From contig OX596336.1 in NCBI GenBank assembly GCA_951394405.1, positions 1,984,001 through 2,048,000 on the forward strand: a stretch of 64,000 nt of DNA, given 5' to 3'. Shown one piece after another: positions 45,101 through 56,018 of the stretch; position 1 is the stretch's first letter, and every line of letters starts with the position of its first letter. The notes under the pieces were generated by a model. It worked only from the letters and a program-made list of their open reading frames with translations. It searched no databases and was not told the DNA's origin. The translations under genes and the position numbers were made by a program. The DNA is from Coprinellus micaceus (lineage: Eukaryota > Basidiomycota > Agaricomycetes > Agaricales > Psathyrellaceae).

Positions 45101-46241
45101 GAATATTTCCCCGGAGCGGATATATGCTTCGTGGTTTCGTCTATCTTGTTCTTGCAGGCGCTAGCAATAGAATTTAATTCAAGACGCCAGGTAATAAGGG
45201 CAGTTGTGTTACCTTGTGTTCAATCACCAACTTCTTTGAAACGCTTTCGAAGTACCCTTCGCACATCCTACGGAATCGCTCTCGGATATCTTGCTCCACA
45301 AGCTCCTCCTCCTCATCAAAGCTCTGAAGAATGCCGGACTGATCTCCATTGGCAACCGAGTCAGAGAGGGTGCCCGGCTCCGAGCCCAAGGAGACCTGTT
45401 TGTTCGAAGCTGGCGGTACTATTCCGAGGTATGGACGGCTGTACGATTTGAGGAAGGTCGTCAGCAAGGGAAGGGAGGATAGTGTAGGGTCATTTGAAAG
45501 CTGGGGAGAGAGGTTAGTTTATGAGCCGTTCCAAACAGATCAGGGGAGTCACACCAGTTCCTTCAGAGCCTTCATCATCCATTCGCCGCCACTTCGCTCT
45601 GGAGTATCCCTGACGATACCCACCAGAGCGAGTTCAGCACAGACTCGAACTATCGGGCGTTGTCTAGAGACACGACTGCTGTCTTCCTTCTCCCTCTGTT
45701 CAGGCGTCAATCCGGCGAGATACGCTTTGGAGGGTGCAGCAATAGCTGAGGCCAGCAGGGACGTGATGGCAGGGGTAAACGACTTGGGAAATCGGCGGTG
45801 AAGACTAGATATAATCTTGGCAATTTACTGGTTAGTTCGAGACAGTCAAATATATGATAACATACTTCGACAGCACCCCAGATGTCCCTCTCCGTCTTGC
45901 ATCTAGCAAGTCCCTCAACCGCTGCCCCCGCAATTTCGTCGACGTACTTCTCCAGGGAGAGAGTTTCGATATCCTTTATGATATGGTCTCGGTTGTCGGC
46001 TGCCATGGACTGCTTTACGCGTTTAATCAAAGCGGTGTGCCGCTTCAGCGAGGAATCCAATTTTGCTGTTTCTACATTCCTGGTTGTTCAAGGAGCTGTT
46101 ACTGATTCAACCTCTGCTGCACCAACCTTGCTGATCCAAAGAGGGTTTGTCGTTGAGCTCCTTGAGCTTGGCACGCTTCGCCTGCCGTGCAGCCTCGTCG
46201 TCGAGCTTTGGAGCCTGGACAGCGCCCTGAGTGGTGTCCAT
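42109..46241 (-). CDS. UPF2: Nonsense-mediated decay factor UPF2/Nmd2
   Basis: Fourteen exons on minus, 1151 aa: 46241-46127, 46071-45866, 45815-45555, 45500-45213, 45160-45033, 44981-44592, 44539-44230, 44176-44105, 44051-43866, 43809-43729, 43679-43080, 43032-42876, 42827-42715 and 42657-42109. Three MIF4G helical repeats: the first includes LDSSLKRHTALIKRVKQS, the third includes RKLDWDDPHVRRVLHKVFAK and is the UPF3-binding one. A charged coiled-coil linker (KKDEEDKVKAEREKEEIRKL) lies between, an acidic stretch follows the third, and the C-terminal UPF1-binding part has MKELAKMVTDTSAESRK. UPF2 bridges UPF1 and UPF3 on transcripts with premature stops. The 48-nt intron 42875-42828 is in frame and stop-free, so its retention would add 16 residues (Ala-Gly-Glu-Phe onward). 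Start chosen as the first ATG of the conserved N-terminus. Confidence 0.95.
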
Positions 46242-46377
46242 TGCGAGATAGCAGATGTTGAAGTGGTAGCAGCCAGTGATGTTATGTAATTAGGAGGTGA
46301 ATCCACTGTGTGGCAACAGCCCCGGCGACAAATACTAACCGGGGCGCGTCCTGAAAGCAGGTCGCGTTGGGCGGTTC
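46242..46377. promoter_or_regulatory. Very short divergent promoter, UPF2 / ATRIP-like gene
   Basis: 136 bp between two opposite start codons. GC-rich motifs (ccggggcgcgtcc, 46340-46352) sit on the ATRIP side. Core elements of both genes must overlap or 5' UTRs are very short. Confidence 0.5.
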
Positions 46378-49300
46378 ATGGCCGACTTCGATGACTACTT
46401 TGACGACGACGACTTCGTCCTCGACGAGGCCTCCGAAGCGGCGCTAGCAGCGACAGAGCGCCAGTATGCTACCCAGGCTCAGCAGCCCGTTGTCGATCGA
46501 CCCGTTCCCAAGAGGCAGCGAACATCGACATCAGGATGGACCGTAGGGATGGGGGGTCGCTCAGATTCCTATGATGACTTTGGATCGTACCCGGAAATAA
46601 CTGTCCAAGGAAACGGATATCACGCAGTAGCGCGTAATGAGCCTGTCCCGGCCCCGGTACCTCCAAGAGTACCAGTATACAATCCACCCAGACCTAACCA
46701 CCCGCACCGGCAGCCACAGCGGAGTGTCCCCGCACCCCAGCCTCCTCAGCGTCCAATGACACCAAGCTATCGCCCCCAACCTATCAGCAGAGTGTCTTCT
46801 GCGTCTCAAGCATCATCTCGAAGGCCTTCACCGGCGCCAGGGCCCCATCCATTGGAGGCTCAACTCCAACAGGTTCTTCAACAGGTTGAGGAAGTAAGTC
46901 TTTCCGTCGTATATCAAAATCCTCAGCTTATCATCACAGCAAAAACGGTCAATGTTAGAGATACAAGCAAAATATCAAGAAGCCCTAGAAGCCAAAACCA
47001 GGAAAGAAGGGGAGGTATCCATCCTTCGGAAGACGATCGAGAAGGTGCGTGGCTACTATGCACCCCCGAAACAGGCGCCTCACCCCTCCTCATAGCATAC
47101 ACATGAACATTCTGCCGAACTCGTGAGGCTGAGATCTGCACGACAAGAATCTGAGGCAAAGCAGGTGCAGATGCAGAAGACTTTGAAGGAGGACATGGAG
47201 AGACTCAAGACCCAGCTCCTATTCAAAGTGTGTCGCAATATTCATTGGGGTCTCAAGTACTAATCGAAGAGGTAGCAACAAGAGCTTGAGGCGGCACTGA
47301 GGAGACCTCCAGGCTCCGTTCGCGCTAAGAAAACCCGCGAAGCCCCAGCTACTCCGCTTCCCAATTCTTCGACCAAAGGCTGGACTCCCCTGTCTCAGAG
47401 GCCCAACTTCAATGTGGACGTTCAACAAACGCCGTCGAGAATATCGTTCAAGCCTCCACCTAAGGTGGTGTCCCCGAAGAAAAAATCACCCTCGAAACCG
47501 AAGATGCTCCCGGGATTCCAGAATTCCTTTGCTACTTCGACTCCCATTGGGCTCAAAAGCAAGGGAAAGGAAAGGGAGCGCCCCCAAGTCGACGACGGGA
47601 ATGTGTTTAACGTACCCTTGCTCAGTCAGCCACTACCACGACCTTTCCCTACCATACCCAAGCCAACCCAAAACGAACGGCCACCGCCAGAACCTTCTTT
47701 TCTACCCTCCTCTCCCCCACCAATCGAGCACACCTTTGAATCTCAAACGCAACCGTTTGATCAGGATGGCGATGTCGTTATGGGGGCGGAGACGCAACAG
47801 GAGGAATTGGAAGAAGAATGCGATGCCATTGACCCTCCAAACTGGAAGGCAGAGGTAAGGTCATACTTAATTGTCTACAGCGAACGGCATGCTGAGAAAC
47901 TATCTAGATTTGCCGCCTCATGTTGACCCACGTTCGGGTCGGCTGTTCGCAGATATCCTTCCAACGGCTGCTCTCTGTCAACTTCACCGGAGACGAAGAA
48001 GTTGAGGACTCTACATTATACACCACAGCCTACATGGGCCTCTTGAACGCCATCTCTCATCCGGTTGACATAGGAGGCTACGACCATTGTGTTACAAGTG
48101 TCGCAAATGCCTTCATAACGATGGCCCAGGTTCTCGCAAAGTACAAACTGGTATGTAGACTTAATCGCCATGTTCCTCTCAGTAGCCATATTTAACATGC
48201 TTCCAGAAGCCACAATTGTCGAGCTTATTCGACCTGCTCTCTGTATTGACTTTCTTCCTCCCAAAGTTTCGGTCCTCGATAATAGGACAGGACGAGCCAG
48301 GCTCCCCCGCATCATCCCCTCTCATCCGACCCCTGTGCGTGGTGATAACTACGTGCCTTGATCCAAAGCAGGCCGACGAAGGTGACCTCTGGGAAAGCGT
48401 TTTAAGTTTTCTAGAAACGATAGCCTTCGATTTGAACGACGAAGACGCGCTCAAGTACGTTTCCATCTTCCGTTTCGGCGTCATTATTAACCTTTTTCGC
48501 CTGTAAGATTATCAGAGCTTATCAGGAATCGGGGGGTTATAGATGTTCTACTTCACCACACTCAGTCCAACGCATTCCTCGAGCAGGTCTCTCGCATCTT
48601 GGTTCTGCTAGCCATTCGTTAGTGCCGAGCTACCTTGCCTCGTTATGCAATGCTGATCTTCTCCCAGGGAAACCGCTATGTTGGGCTCTACTTTCACTGC
48701 CCGACCCGACCCAGGCAGAAACCGACGGGTCTCCGCAACGCAACGGACTGACTGAGCGCTTGTGTGCTTATTTGGTTGACCCAACGCGAGAAGCACCAGT
48801 GGTACATCTCTCAATTACGTTCTGATCAAGTATTCGCACTGACCGGCACCCAGTTCTACTCCTTTAAGGAGAATATCCTCACCTACTTCGCCCAGCTATC
48901 CCTCGCGGCTCCAGAAGCATTTACGCATCTTGGGAACCACCCGCTTCTCCTCGCTTCGGTCCTCTGGCACACCTCTCTCCTAACCACCCCGTTGTATGAG
49001 GACGATGAATACCTCATGCAGTCCACATCCAATTCGTCTCGGTGCGGTTCTTCCATCCCTTTCAATTTGGGTCTCGTGTTGACCCCAGCGCAGCTTCATA
49101 CAATATATCAGCCAAGCTGTATACTTCATCTACCATCTTATGGTCAGAGACACACCGTCCGGAAGCCTTCGGCACAAACTCCAGCAAGCGCCCCCAAGGC
49201 CATTTAGCAACCTGCACCATGTCTTCATCGTAGCGTTCGGTCGCCTCGTTTATTCACCTGGTCCAGACTGGTTGGAAGACAGGGTTCGGAATCAACTATT

Positions 49301-49527
49301 GCAGCTTAAAGGTGGGAGGCCTCGTTCATACTCCGAATGCGTCGCTTGGAGGCTAATTACGGTCGCTAGATATGTCCCTCTGGATCTTTAACGAGGTAGT
49401 TGGAGATGGCCCAGAGTTGGACGTTATCGCGTCTGCCTATAACGACGAACCAACGCGGTCACAAGGCCTGCTCGACGAAGGAGAGATGGAGGCGGAAATG
49501 GTCGAAGCTGAGTTTGATCACCCATGA
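46378..49527 (+). CDS. rad26: ATRIP/Rad26-like DNA damage checkpoint protein
   Basis: Eleven exons, 876 aa: 46378-46893, 46940-47044, 47096-47227, 47276-47854, 47908-48150, 48207-48454, 48508-48617, 48668-48801, 48854-49041, 49094-49311 and 49370-49527. The N-terminus is a short acidic motif (DFDDYFDDDDFVLDE) like the RPA-binding motif of ATRIP, then a disordered Pro/Arg-rich part and a coiled coil (about 165-255) with the recognisable stretches KEGEVSILRKTIEK and RLKTQLLFKQQELEA. The long C-terminal part is predicted helical (HEAT-like). ATRIP/Rad26 recruits the ATR/Rad3 kinase to RPA-coated single-stranded DNA. The exon 8 donor could be at 48799 or 48802; both keep the frame. Fungal Rad26 proteins are poorly conserved, so the assignment rests on domain order. 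Confidence 0.75.
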
Positions 49528-50093
49528 CACCTGCCGTGAACGAGGCCGTCACCGTTCGCGCTGAGAGCTATGTTTTATTTCCACATCCTTCTCTCATTTG
49601 GACATGTATGGCTCTATGTATTGGTACCTTCTGAACTCCTTCTATCTTTAGGAACGTCCTCGAGTGGGACGCACCGGTGACCCACTTCTCCAGTCCAAAT
49701 CCAGGTTACCTCGCGCTCTGTCATGTCGGAATTGCAAAGATATGTAGTGTGTTCGAAGCGGTGTTACTAAGGCTCTTCTGGTACAGTGGTAGGCGGCTGA
49801 AACCATCTGAACCAATCTGACGTATGTTCTCAGCTCCTGTTGATCATACTTGCTATTAAAACGTGGCCAATGGTAGGCTTTCTCGCGAGTCGCTACACAC
49901 GAGGCCAGCACGAGGCGACATCAGGTATGGTCGTGGAACCTTAATTCAACTGAATGCGTCGAAGCCAGCGTACCGGAACCTCGGTCCAAACTCGTCACAC
50001 TCTGGAGCGGCGGGCATTCTACTGCGGCTATCGTGTTCGTACGCGTGGGGTGGCTTGGCTAATGGACAACACTACTTACTAGGACTTGGCCAC

Positions 50094-50103
50094 GCTTATA
50101 AAG
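50094..50103 (+). promoter_or_regulatory. TATA-like element upstream of the GX3 coiled-coil gene
   Basis: The sequence tataaa lies about 95 bp before the start codon at 50192. A start of transcription about 30 bp downstream would place the hairpin near the 5' end of the mRNA. Confidence 0.4.
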
Positions 50104-50117
50104 GGAGTGCGTGCTGT

Positions 50118-50146
50118 GGAGAGCGATCCGCATCCGATCGCTCTCC
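50118..50146. repeat. Perfect 11-bp inverted repeat (hairpin)
   Basis: ggagagcgatc, then cgcatcc, then gatcgctctcc: both arms match base for base. It could form a hairpin in RNA or a cruciform/binding site in DNA. Confidence 0.8.
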
Positions 50147-50191
50147 CTCTACTTAACGCTACTATCAGCGATAACGAGGTGCTTTGGAGTT

Positions 50192-51246
50192 ATGCCCGTT
50201 GAACATTCACCTCCCGCCTATTCTCTAGGTGCAAATGCCCTTGGGTGAGCATCTGGTCACTGACCGGGTAAGGAAGCGAGTCCTGATATTATGATGTCAT
50301 ACGCAGTCTGGATGCTGGGCACCCTCTCCCCGAAGCGCCTCAAGTTTTCGTCTCACTATTGGAACCCCCTGCGCGACATAGATCAAAAACGCGAAGCAGA
50401 TCGAGGAAGCACTCCACTAGCCGAACTACGCGCCCACACAAGTCTAAATCTCCTCACCGCACACCGCTATCCATTGCTCAGGCATTCGTGGAAGAACACC
50501 GGCAGGCGAGCGAGCTGAGCGCACTCGAATCTCGGCTAGCTGCTGAGATTCGGAAGGCCGAGGAGGCGGTGGCCCGCGCAGAGTATGCAGAGAGGCGAGA
50601 GAAAGAAGCCCTAGCTACCGTCGCACGACTGGAAGCTCAGAGACAGAAGTCAAACGAGGAGACGGTCGCAATCGAATCATCATCGAGGGACTACCAAGTT
50701 CAACTCGAGCTGACTGAGCGTGAACTGAGGGTAACTAGGAGAGATGGGGAGTTGCTGCAAGAAGAGTTTCGGCAGCTCGAACAATCTCACAAGCATGCCC
50801 AGGAGCAGTGCCGGAAGTATCAGACCGCACTGAAGGAGAGCCATGCCCGGATTGACAGTCGGGAAACCGTGATGCAGGTTAGCATGAAGAAGTGGTTCAC
50901 CAACGGGGAAGGTGTGGGGTACGACAACGGTTACCGAGATGGGTACGGGGAAGGGAAGCGGGAAGGGAAGCGCCAGGGGGTCAAGGCCGGGACGAAGGAA
51001 GGTCTTCGTGAGGGGATTGAGCAAGGAAGAGCAGACGAACGTCGAAATGCTCTGGATGCCATCGACCAATTTTTGGCAGAAGACAGCTATAACGGGGTAC
51101 GCGATTTTGCTGGGCATCCCGGAGATCTGCTAACAGTACGCGTGCAGGTTGATCCAGCAGGAGTCCGACGATGGGCGCAATCTGTGTATTATCCACAAAG
51201 TCAAAGACCGTCGACAGATATTGGGTCGAACCCAGTCGCTCCGTAG
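50192..51246 (+). CDS. Coiled-coil protein with GX3 glycine ladder, unknown function
   Basis: Exons 50192-50244 and 50307-51246, 330 aa. The start MPVEHSPPAYSLGANALG is chosen because the intron (GTGAGC...GCAG, 62 bp) joins it in frame to the long ORF, which itself has no early ATG. Residues 30-75 are Arg/Ser/Lys/Pro-rich; about 76-205 is a strong predicted coiled coil. Residues 218-258 hold eleven glycines each exactly four residues apart (GYDNGYRDGYGEGKREG and onward), the deca-GX3 type pattern described in Yae1/Lto1, but the rest does not resemble those proteins. The C-terminus is uncertain: a stop-free 51-nt intron-like segment (about 51098-51148) could be removed. No homologous function recognised. 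Confidence 0.75.
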
Positions 51247-51442
51247 AGGCGGCTACCCCTTGTATTTCTATTGTTTTTATTGCCTTCTCGTAGAAAGGAA
51301 CCTTGGAGCTCGCGATGGGATCATTTCAAACGTGATGCATTTTGATTATCTAGCATCGCCCTGCTTGTTGCCATACGAATTGCCTTGTACATATACCTTG
51401 GGCCCATTGTGTTCCTGTTTCCAAGTGTCGCTCACTACTACC

Positions 51443-52617
51443 ATGTCCGCCCCTCGTCGCAAAGTTCCTAAAGATCTCCCAAAGCTCCCCGCATCGGCCT
51501 TCAACTCGCCTGTCACAGAGTCGTCGGGTATTTTACCGAGCCCCAGCACCATCCAGCCGGAGCAGGTCATCGATGCAAATGTCACTGCCGCCGATGTAGC
51601 CCACTCACAGTGGAAGCGTGAAGCCGGCCAGGTTCTGGGCGGCAAAATTCGGGGTGTTGTATTGTCGCTTCCTGGTGGAGATGTTGACAAGGTTGCGAAG
51701 GAGTGAGTGTCCTCTGTTAATGCAGCTGGCCCCCTTGGCGTCTAACTCAATCGCACCACAGGCTCGAATCCAGCTCAGATCGCGATCGCATTGTATCCTT
51801 GAGCGTGCCTTTCGATCTCACGAAGCCAGATTCGGCCGTGGAGGCTCTGGTGGCTTCTGCCAAGGTCCCCATATCCTTGTCCACAGTCTATAGCGGCCCG
51901 TCCACCGAGGCTACCGAAGGGCTCAAGTGGGCTTTGGCACAAGGACGACCCGTTGACATTGACGTCCACGTTGTCCTTAGTGAGGATACCCTTGAAGGGT
52001 TCGAAGACACCGTCGGCAAGGCTACCGAGGGTCTCCAATCCCCTCCCCCTATCATCCTTTGTGAGTTCTTACTTGCTGTTCACCTTACCGCCGCATACCC
52101 AATGCAGACCGTTATCTTTAGCAAACATCCTCCCTCCCCCTCACGATCTCGATTTGCCCATCATCAAGTTGATGAACCATCCCACCTACCTGGCCTTCAC
52201 CAGCCAGGTCGCCGCGCTTTCGCTGTTGCCGAACGTTCATATCAAGTTCCTTCCACCTGCATGGGATCAACCTACCCCTCAGACTCCCTACCCAGGCAGC
52301 CCCGTCGACACGCCTGACGCCAAGGTGCAGCGCGAATGGAAGCGCAGAATCAAGCTGTACCGTAAGTACATCCAACAAGCTACATGTTAGGAACACATCT
52401 CTGATCCTTGATCTTAGTTGGGCCTGTGTTGGAGGCCTTCGGTTACCAGCGTATTATCTTTGGGTCCTCACCTTCTGCTGCATCTTCTGCCAAGTCTAAT
52501 GCAGGTGACTGGTACGAGATCGCAAGGGAGTCTTTGGCGGAGTTGGTTTCCGACCAGGAGTTTGTTGACGCGGTTTTCTACGGCAACGCAAACAAGGTCT
52601 ATGGAAAGGCTGAGTAG
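51443..52617 (+). CDS. Conserved fungal protein, amidohydrolase-like C-terminus
   Basis: Exons 51443-51702, 51762-52060, 52122-52361 and 52418-52617 give 332 aa with exact phase joins. The N-terminal 45 residues are Pro/Ser-rich. The middle has alternating hydrophobic strands (VDIDVHVVLSEDT) and LPIIKLMNHPTYLAFTSQV; the end reads AVFYGNANKVYG, which is like the C-terminal NA..LYG signature of amidohydrolase TIM barrels. The metal-ligand motifs (HxH) of that superfamily are not visible, so it may be an inactive or divergent relative. I recall similar uncharacterised proteins in mushrooms but cannot name a family. Role unknown. Confidence 0.8.
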
Positions 52618-53139
52618 GTGCACTGAGATACCCAGAACAGCCGGTCACGAATTTGAGGATTGATAACGATACGTTGGATGTACTATAGGCGATACTCCTC
52701 TTTGGAATATGGAATCAATGTGGAACGGATCTCCCGAAGGAATAGCGTTATGTATGCAGTCCGATCTATATGCACCTGTGTACACGGTGTGGCCTTGGGC
52801 TCAAATGCCCACTTCTGTTCTTGACAGATACTTGAGAGTTATTGTGGGCTCCCTTGTACACACAGTGGTCATCGATTGTGGGCGCTAATTGCGCAATTGT
52901 GGGGCTGCCTCGTTTGCTTTGACACGTCGCGTGCCCAGCCGGATCGGCAGAGCTATCGGCAGCAGTCTCGCGGCTCGCCTTTGTTCGCTGCTGAGTTCGC
53001 GGAGTAAACTCTGCTTTAACCTCTTTCTGGACGGTTCGTTGCCAGCCCACCACCACGCGCCAGGGGTCGTAGCCGAGCTATGCATATATAGGCAAAGTTG
53101 TGGATGTTGCCACCCAAGCTTCGACCCCCGAACTGTTGA
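52618..53139. other. Intergenic with a 12-bp palindrome and TATA-like element
   Basis: 522 bp. Contains the palindrome aattgcgcaatt at 52887-52898 and gcatatatagg near 53082-53093, about 50 bp upstream of the next start codon. No gene supported. Confidence 0.45.
53082..53093 (+). promoter_or_regulatory. TATA-like element of the following gene
   Basis: gcatatataggc, about 48-58 bp upstream of the start codon at 53140, a plausible distance for a core promoter. Confidence 0.4.
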
Positions 53140-55819
53140 ATGGCATCGCGAACGGTCAACGGGGACCTCAGTCTAAGGCCAGGGAGGAACGGAGACGATT
53201 CATCGTGAGTTTCCGATGATGCACTATCCGTTGGTTTATCTGAGAGTCATTCCAGGAGCAGCAGAGAGTCCTCGCCTGGTCCTGTGAGGCGCCCCTGGCA
53301 CAGCTCGCATTCGCGACACTGACTGTCTGACAGGCATTCCGTGGAAAGAGGAAACGCTCGTTTTCGCCTGGCTCAGTAGACGGAAGTCCTGAGCCAGCGG
53401 AGCCGTTTGTCAACGATGAGACACCTCAGCCAGAGGACCGACCCCTCATTCGTCAAGCTGTTGCGTTTGGGGGTATGACGAGCTCGTTTTCCCTTCCTAC
53501 ATCCAGCACCTACACTGCGACGCTTTCAGCTGCCACCGCTGGCAAACCCCAGTTTCTTCCAGGGCAAGTCGTCAAGAAGCCCCGACGCAAGAAGAAGGAT
53601 GACGCCCCATATAAAAAGCAATCAGGGAGGTTCCGTCTGGAGGCCTACAATCCAGGGACGCCATCTGAGTTGCTTCCTGGTCCTATGATACAGCAAGGCC
53701 CAGGTCCGTACGCCTCAGCGTTCCGGGGGTACACAGACCCAAGGTCTGCACGTTCCGAGTCCCCCGCAGTGACGGCGACGTCCACATTAGCTTCGCATTC
53801 CGAAAGGTCAGCTTCTCCGGTGCCTACAAGGGGCTCAGCCAACAAAAGGGCAACGACAAATGGCACTACAAGCAAGACGACCTCTCAGAGCCGATCACGC
53901 ACACAAGCTCGGACTTCATCGCATATACCTGCACAGATGCACAGTGGGGCGTCACACCCCGTCATGGACCTGTTCACTGGGACGACGCATGACATGGCGG
54001 CATCCCCATCGAACTCTAGGAGCAGTTACTACAGGCTTGACTATGAGACAGGCCGATCACTCCAGGCCAACTCTGCCTCAGCATCTGCAACGATGCCAAT
54101 GGATACGTCCCTAGACTTCCCCATGATGCCTCCGGCGGAGCCAGCTCAACCTATGCAAGGGGTTGTCCAGGCATCCACCTCCTATATCAACCCCTCTTCC
54201 CCAAATCTAGCTCCCCCGTCGTCACCCAATCGGTCACAGCCTCGTAACGCGGAGGTTTCGTCAGGTGAGTGCGCTAATCTTGACGTGATTTCGCGGGTTC
54301 GATTAAGCCATTCCATAGCCCCCAGACCTCCAGCTCCAAGTGGGAGAATGGTCACGATTCTGGCCCAGGACATACGAAGTGGCGAACCAGATCACCTGTT
54401 AGTCGAAGTCAAGGTCCCCATACGACCAGCCGATGATCCAGCAGACGGTTACTGGGCTGATGCGAAAGATCTGGTTCGTCTTTCCTTCTCTGTCGTTCTT
54501 GCACGTTGTTCAATACCTCCTTGCCAAGGTGGAGCAGTGGCAAGGAGGACCTGCACGAATCGACGGTGCGTCACGCGCGTAGTAAGTCCCAGTTGTTGAC
54601 GTACTGAATGTGTTGTAGGTCCAGCAAGAGTCTACTCCCTCCGCGGCAAGTACCGCCAGATCTTGCTCCGGGTCACTTCGTTAAATGAAGACCGGTATAC
54701 CTCGTCCAACGTCGTCATCAAGCGAGACCGTATCATCGAAGTGGTCATCGAGAACGTGGGTTAAAAGCTATTTCTTGGGACGGAATGGACAGTCGACTGA
54801 CGGCTTTGCGCTATGCAGCTTCCCGAGGTTGGTGCACCTCCACCACGGCCGCAGATTCCTCCAGAACTGCGACAGGATGTGGAAATGACGCCCGCGTCGA
54901 ACTACGCTTCTGTCGTATCTCAACCTGTCGCAAAATTATCCACCCCAGGTAGATTTACAGGACAGCCTGGACCTCCTCCCGTGGCACATGGGCACGGGCT
55001 AAATCAGCATTCTGCCCCAACGCCCACCAATCACAAGGTTCCGTCGCTACCCAGGTCGTCTCCTCGATCCCCTCCTCGCGAATTCACCCATCGACGGTCC
55101 AACTCCCCAACTCCTGGCGAACCCTTGGCACAGCCGGCGGCGGCGACCTCCGTTTCCAACTCAGGCACTGCGACCACACCCACTGCCCAAAACGATACCC
55201 CCATCACTGGCCCTTCGCTCCCTGATCTACACCCTCAATATCGTCCAGAAAACATAGCTGCCGTTAGAAGGACGAACAAGGGGTACGACTCTCCGGGACC
55301 GGAGGACGAACCAGAGCAAGTCGACCAGGCTATCATCAAACTCCTCAGCGTGTTGATTCCCAAGGCAGACCGGCGGAAATTCACGGAATTTTTCAGCAAA
55401 GCGAGCCTTGAGACTGCTTCGAACATGGTCTTTAGGTATCGTTATGTTAAAGAGTTGATAGACAAGTATGCTGGGCAGCCTGCGCCATTCAAGTCTAGCT
55501 CAGATTATATCGTTGAGGAGGTGCGTTTCTCGTCTTGGCTGACCTCAGCGAACAGCTCCTGAACGGTCTTGATTTACAGAGACATATTATCAATGCTCTC
55601 AAGATTGAAGATTCTGATGGTCGGTATGCATCGAACTGCCAGGAGACACTTCGCCTGCTGCAGCTGTACGGCCAGGATGGGGAGTGTTTCGAGGATTCTG
55701 AAGTGCTCAAGCTAATGGCAGAAACGGAGGTTGCCTATAACGCGAAACCTGTGAAAAGGTTGCTTCGTCTACTACGAGACATTGACACTGGATATACAGA
55801 ACGGCGTGGGACCCCATAG
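53140..55819 (+). CDS. Large disordered protein of unknown function
   Basis: Eight exons: 53140-53204, 53256-53283, 53334-54264, 54319-54473, 54529-54565, 54619-54755, 54819-55520 and 55580-55819, 764 aa. The start ATG at 53140 was chosen because its frame joins the downstream exons in phase through two normal GT-AG introns. The first 330 residues are Ser/Thr/Pro-rich with a basic KKPRRKKK run (nuclear-localisation-like). A conserved-looking block follows (VTILAQDIRSGEPDHLLVEVK, YSLRGKYRQILLRV, DRIIEVVIENLP), then a second disordered stretch and a helical C-terminus (KADRRKFTEFFSKASLET, KPVKRLLRLLRDIDTGY). Predicted nuclear, but no named domain. The 54-nt intron 54265-54318 is stop-free and in frame. 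Function unknown. Confidence 0.72.
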
Positions 55820-56018
55820 TCGTTCACTTCGTATTCGATCGCGATTTATGTGGAGGTCCTGAGCAGACTGGATAGATAACATTTGTAATTTGTAATATGC
55901 TAACCCCCTTATCCGCAAATGTGGTGCCTGAAAAAGGGAAATGATTGAAAATAATTGGTGCGATTAGCGCTTCAAACTTAGACGCGTAGTTCTGACCTTC
56001 GCTCTATCATCTTCCACC

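Larger units (their letters stand above)
49528..50191. other. Intergenic with a strong 5'-leader hairpin
   Basis: 664 bp between tandem genes. A TATA-like cttataaagg is at 50094-50103. Just downstream is a perfect 11-bp inverted repeat with 7-nt loop (50118-50146). No further gene supported. Confidence 0.5.

Noticed and set aside
53140..53480. Alternative model with a GC donor after CCTGTGAG for the unknown gene
   Set aside because: Reading QSKAREERRRFIEQQ looked attractive but needs a weak GCGCCC donor and has no ATG. The ATG at 53140 with two normal GT-AG introns joins in phase.
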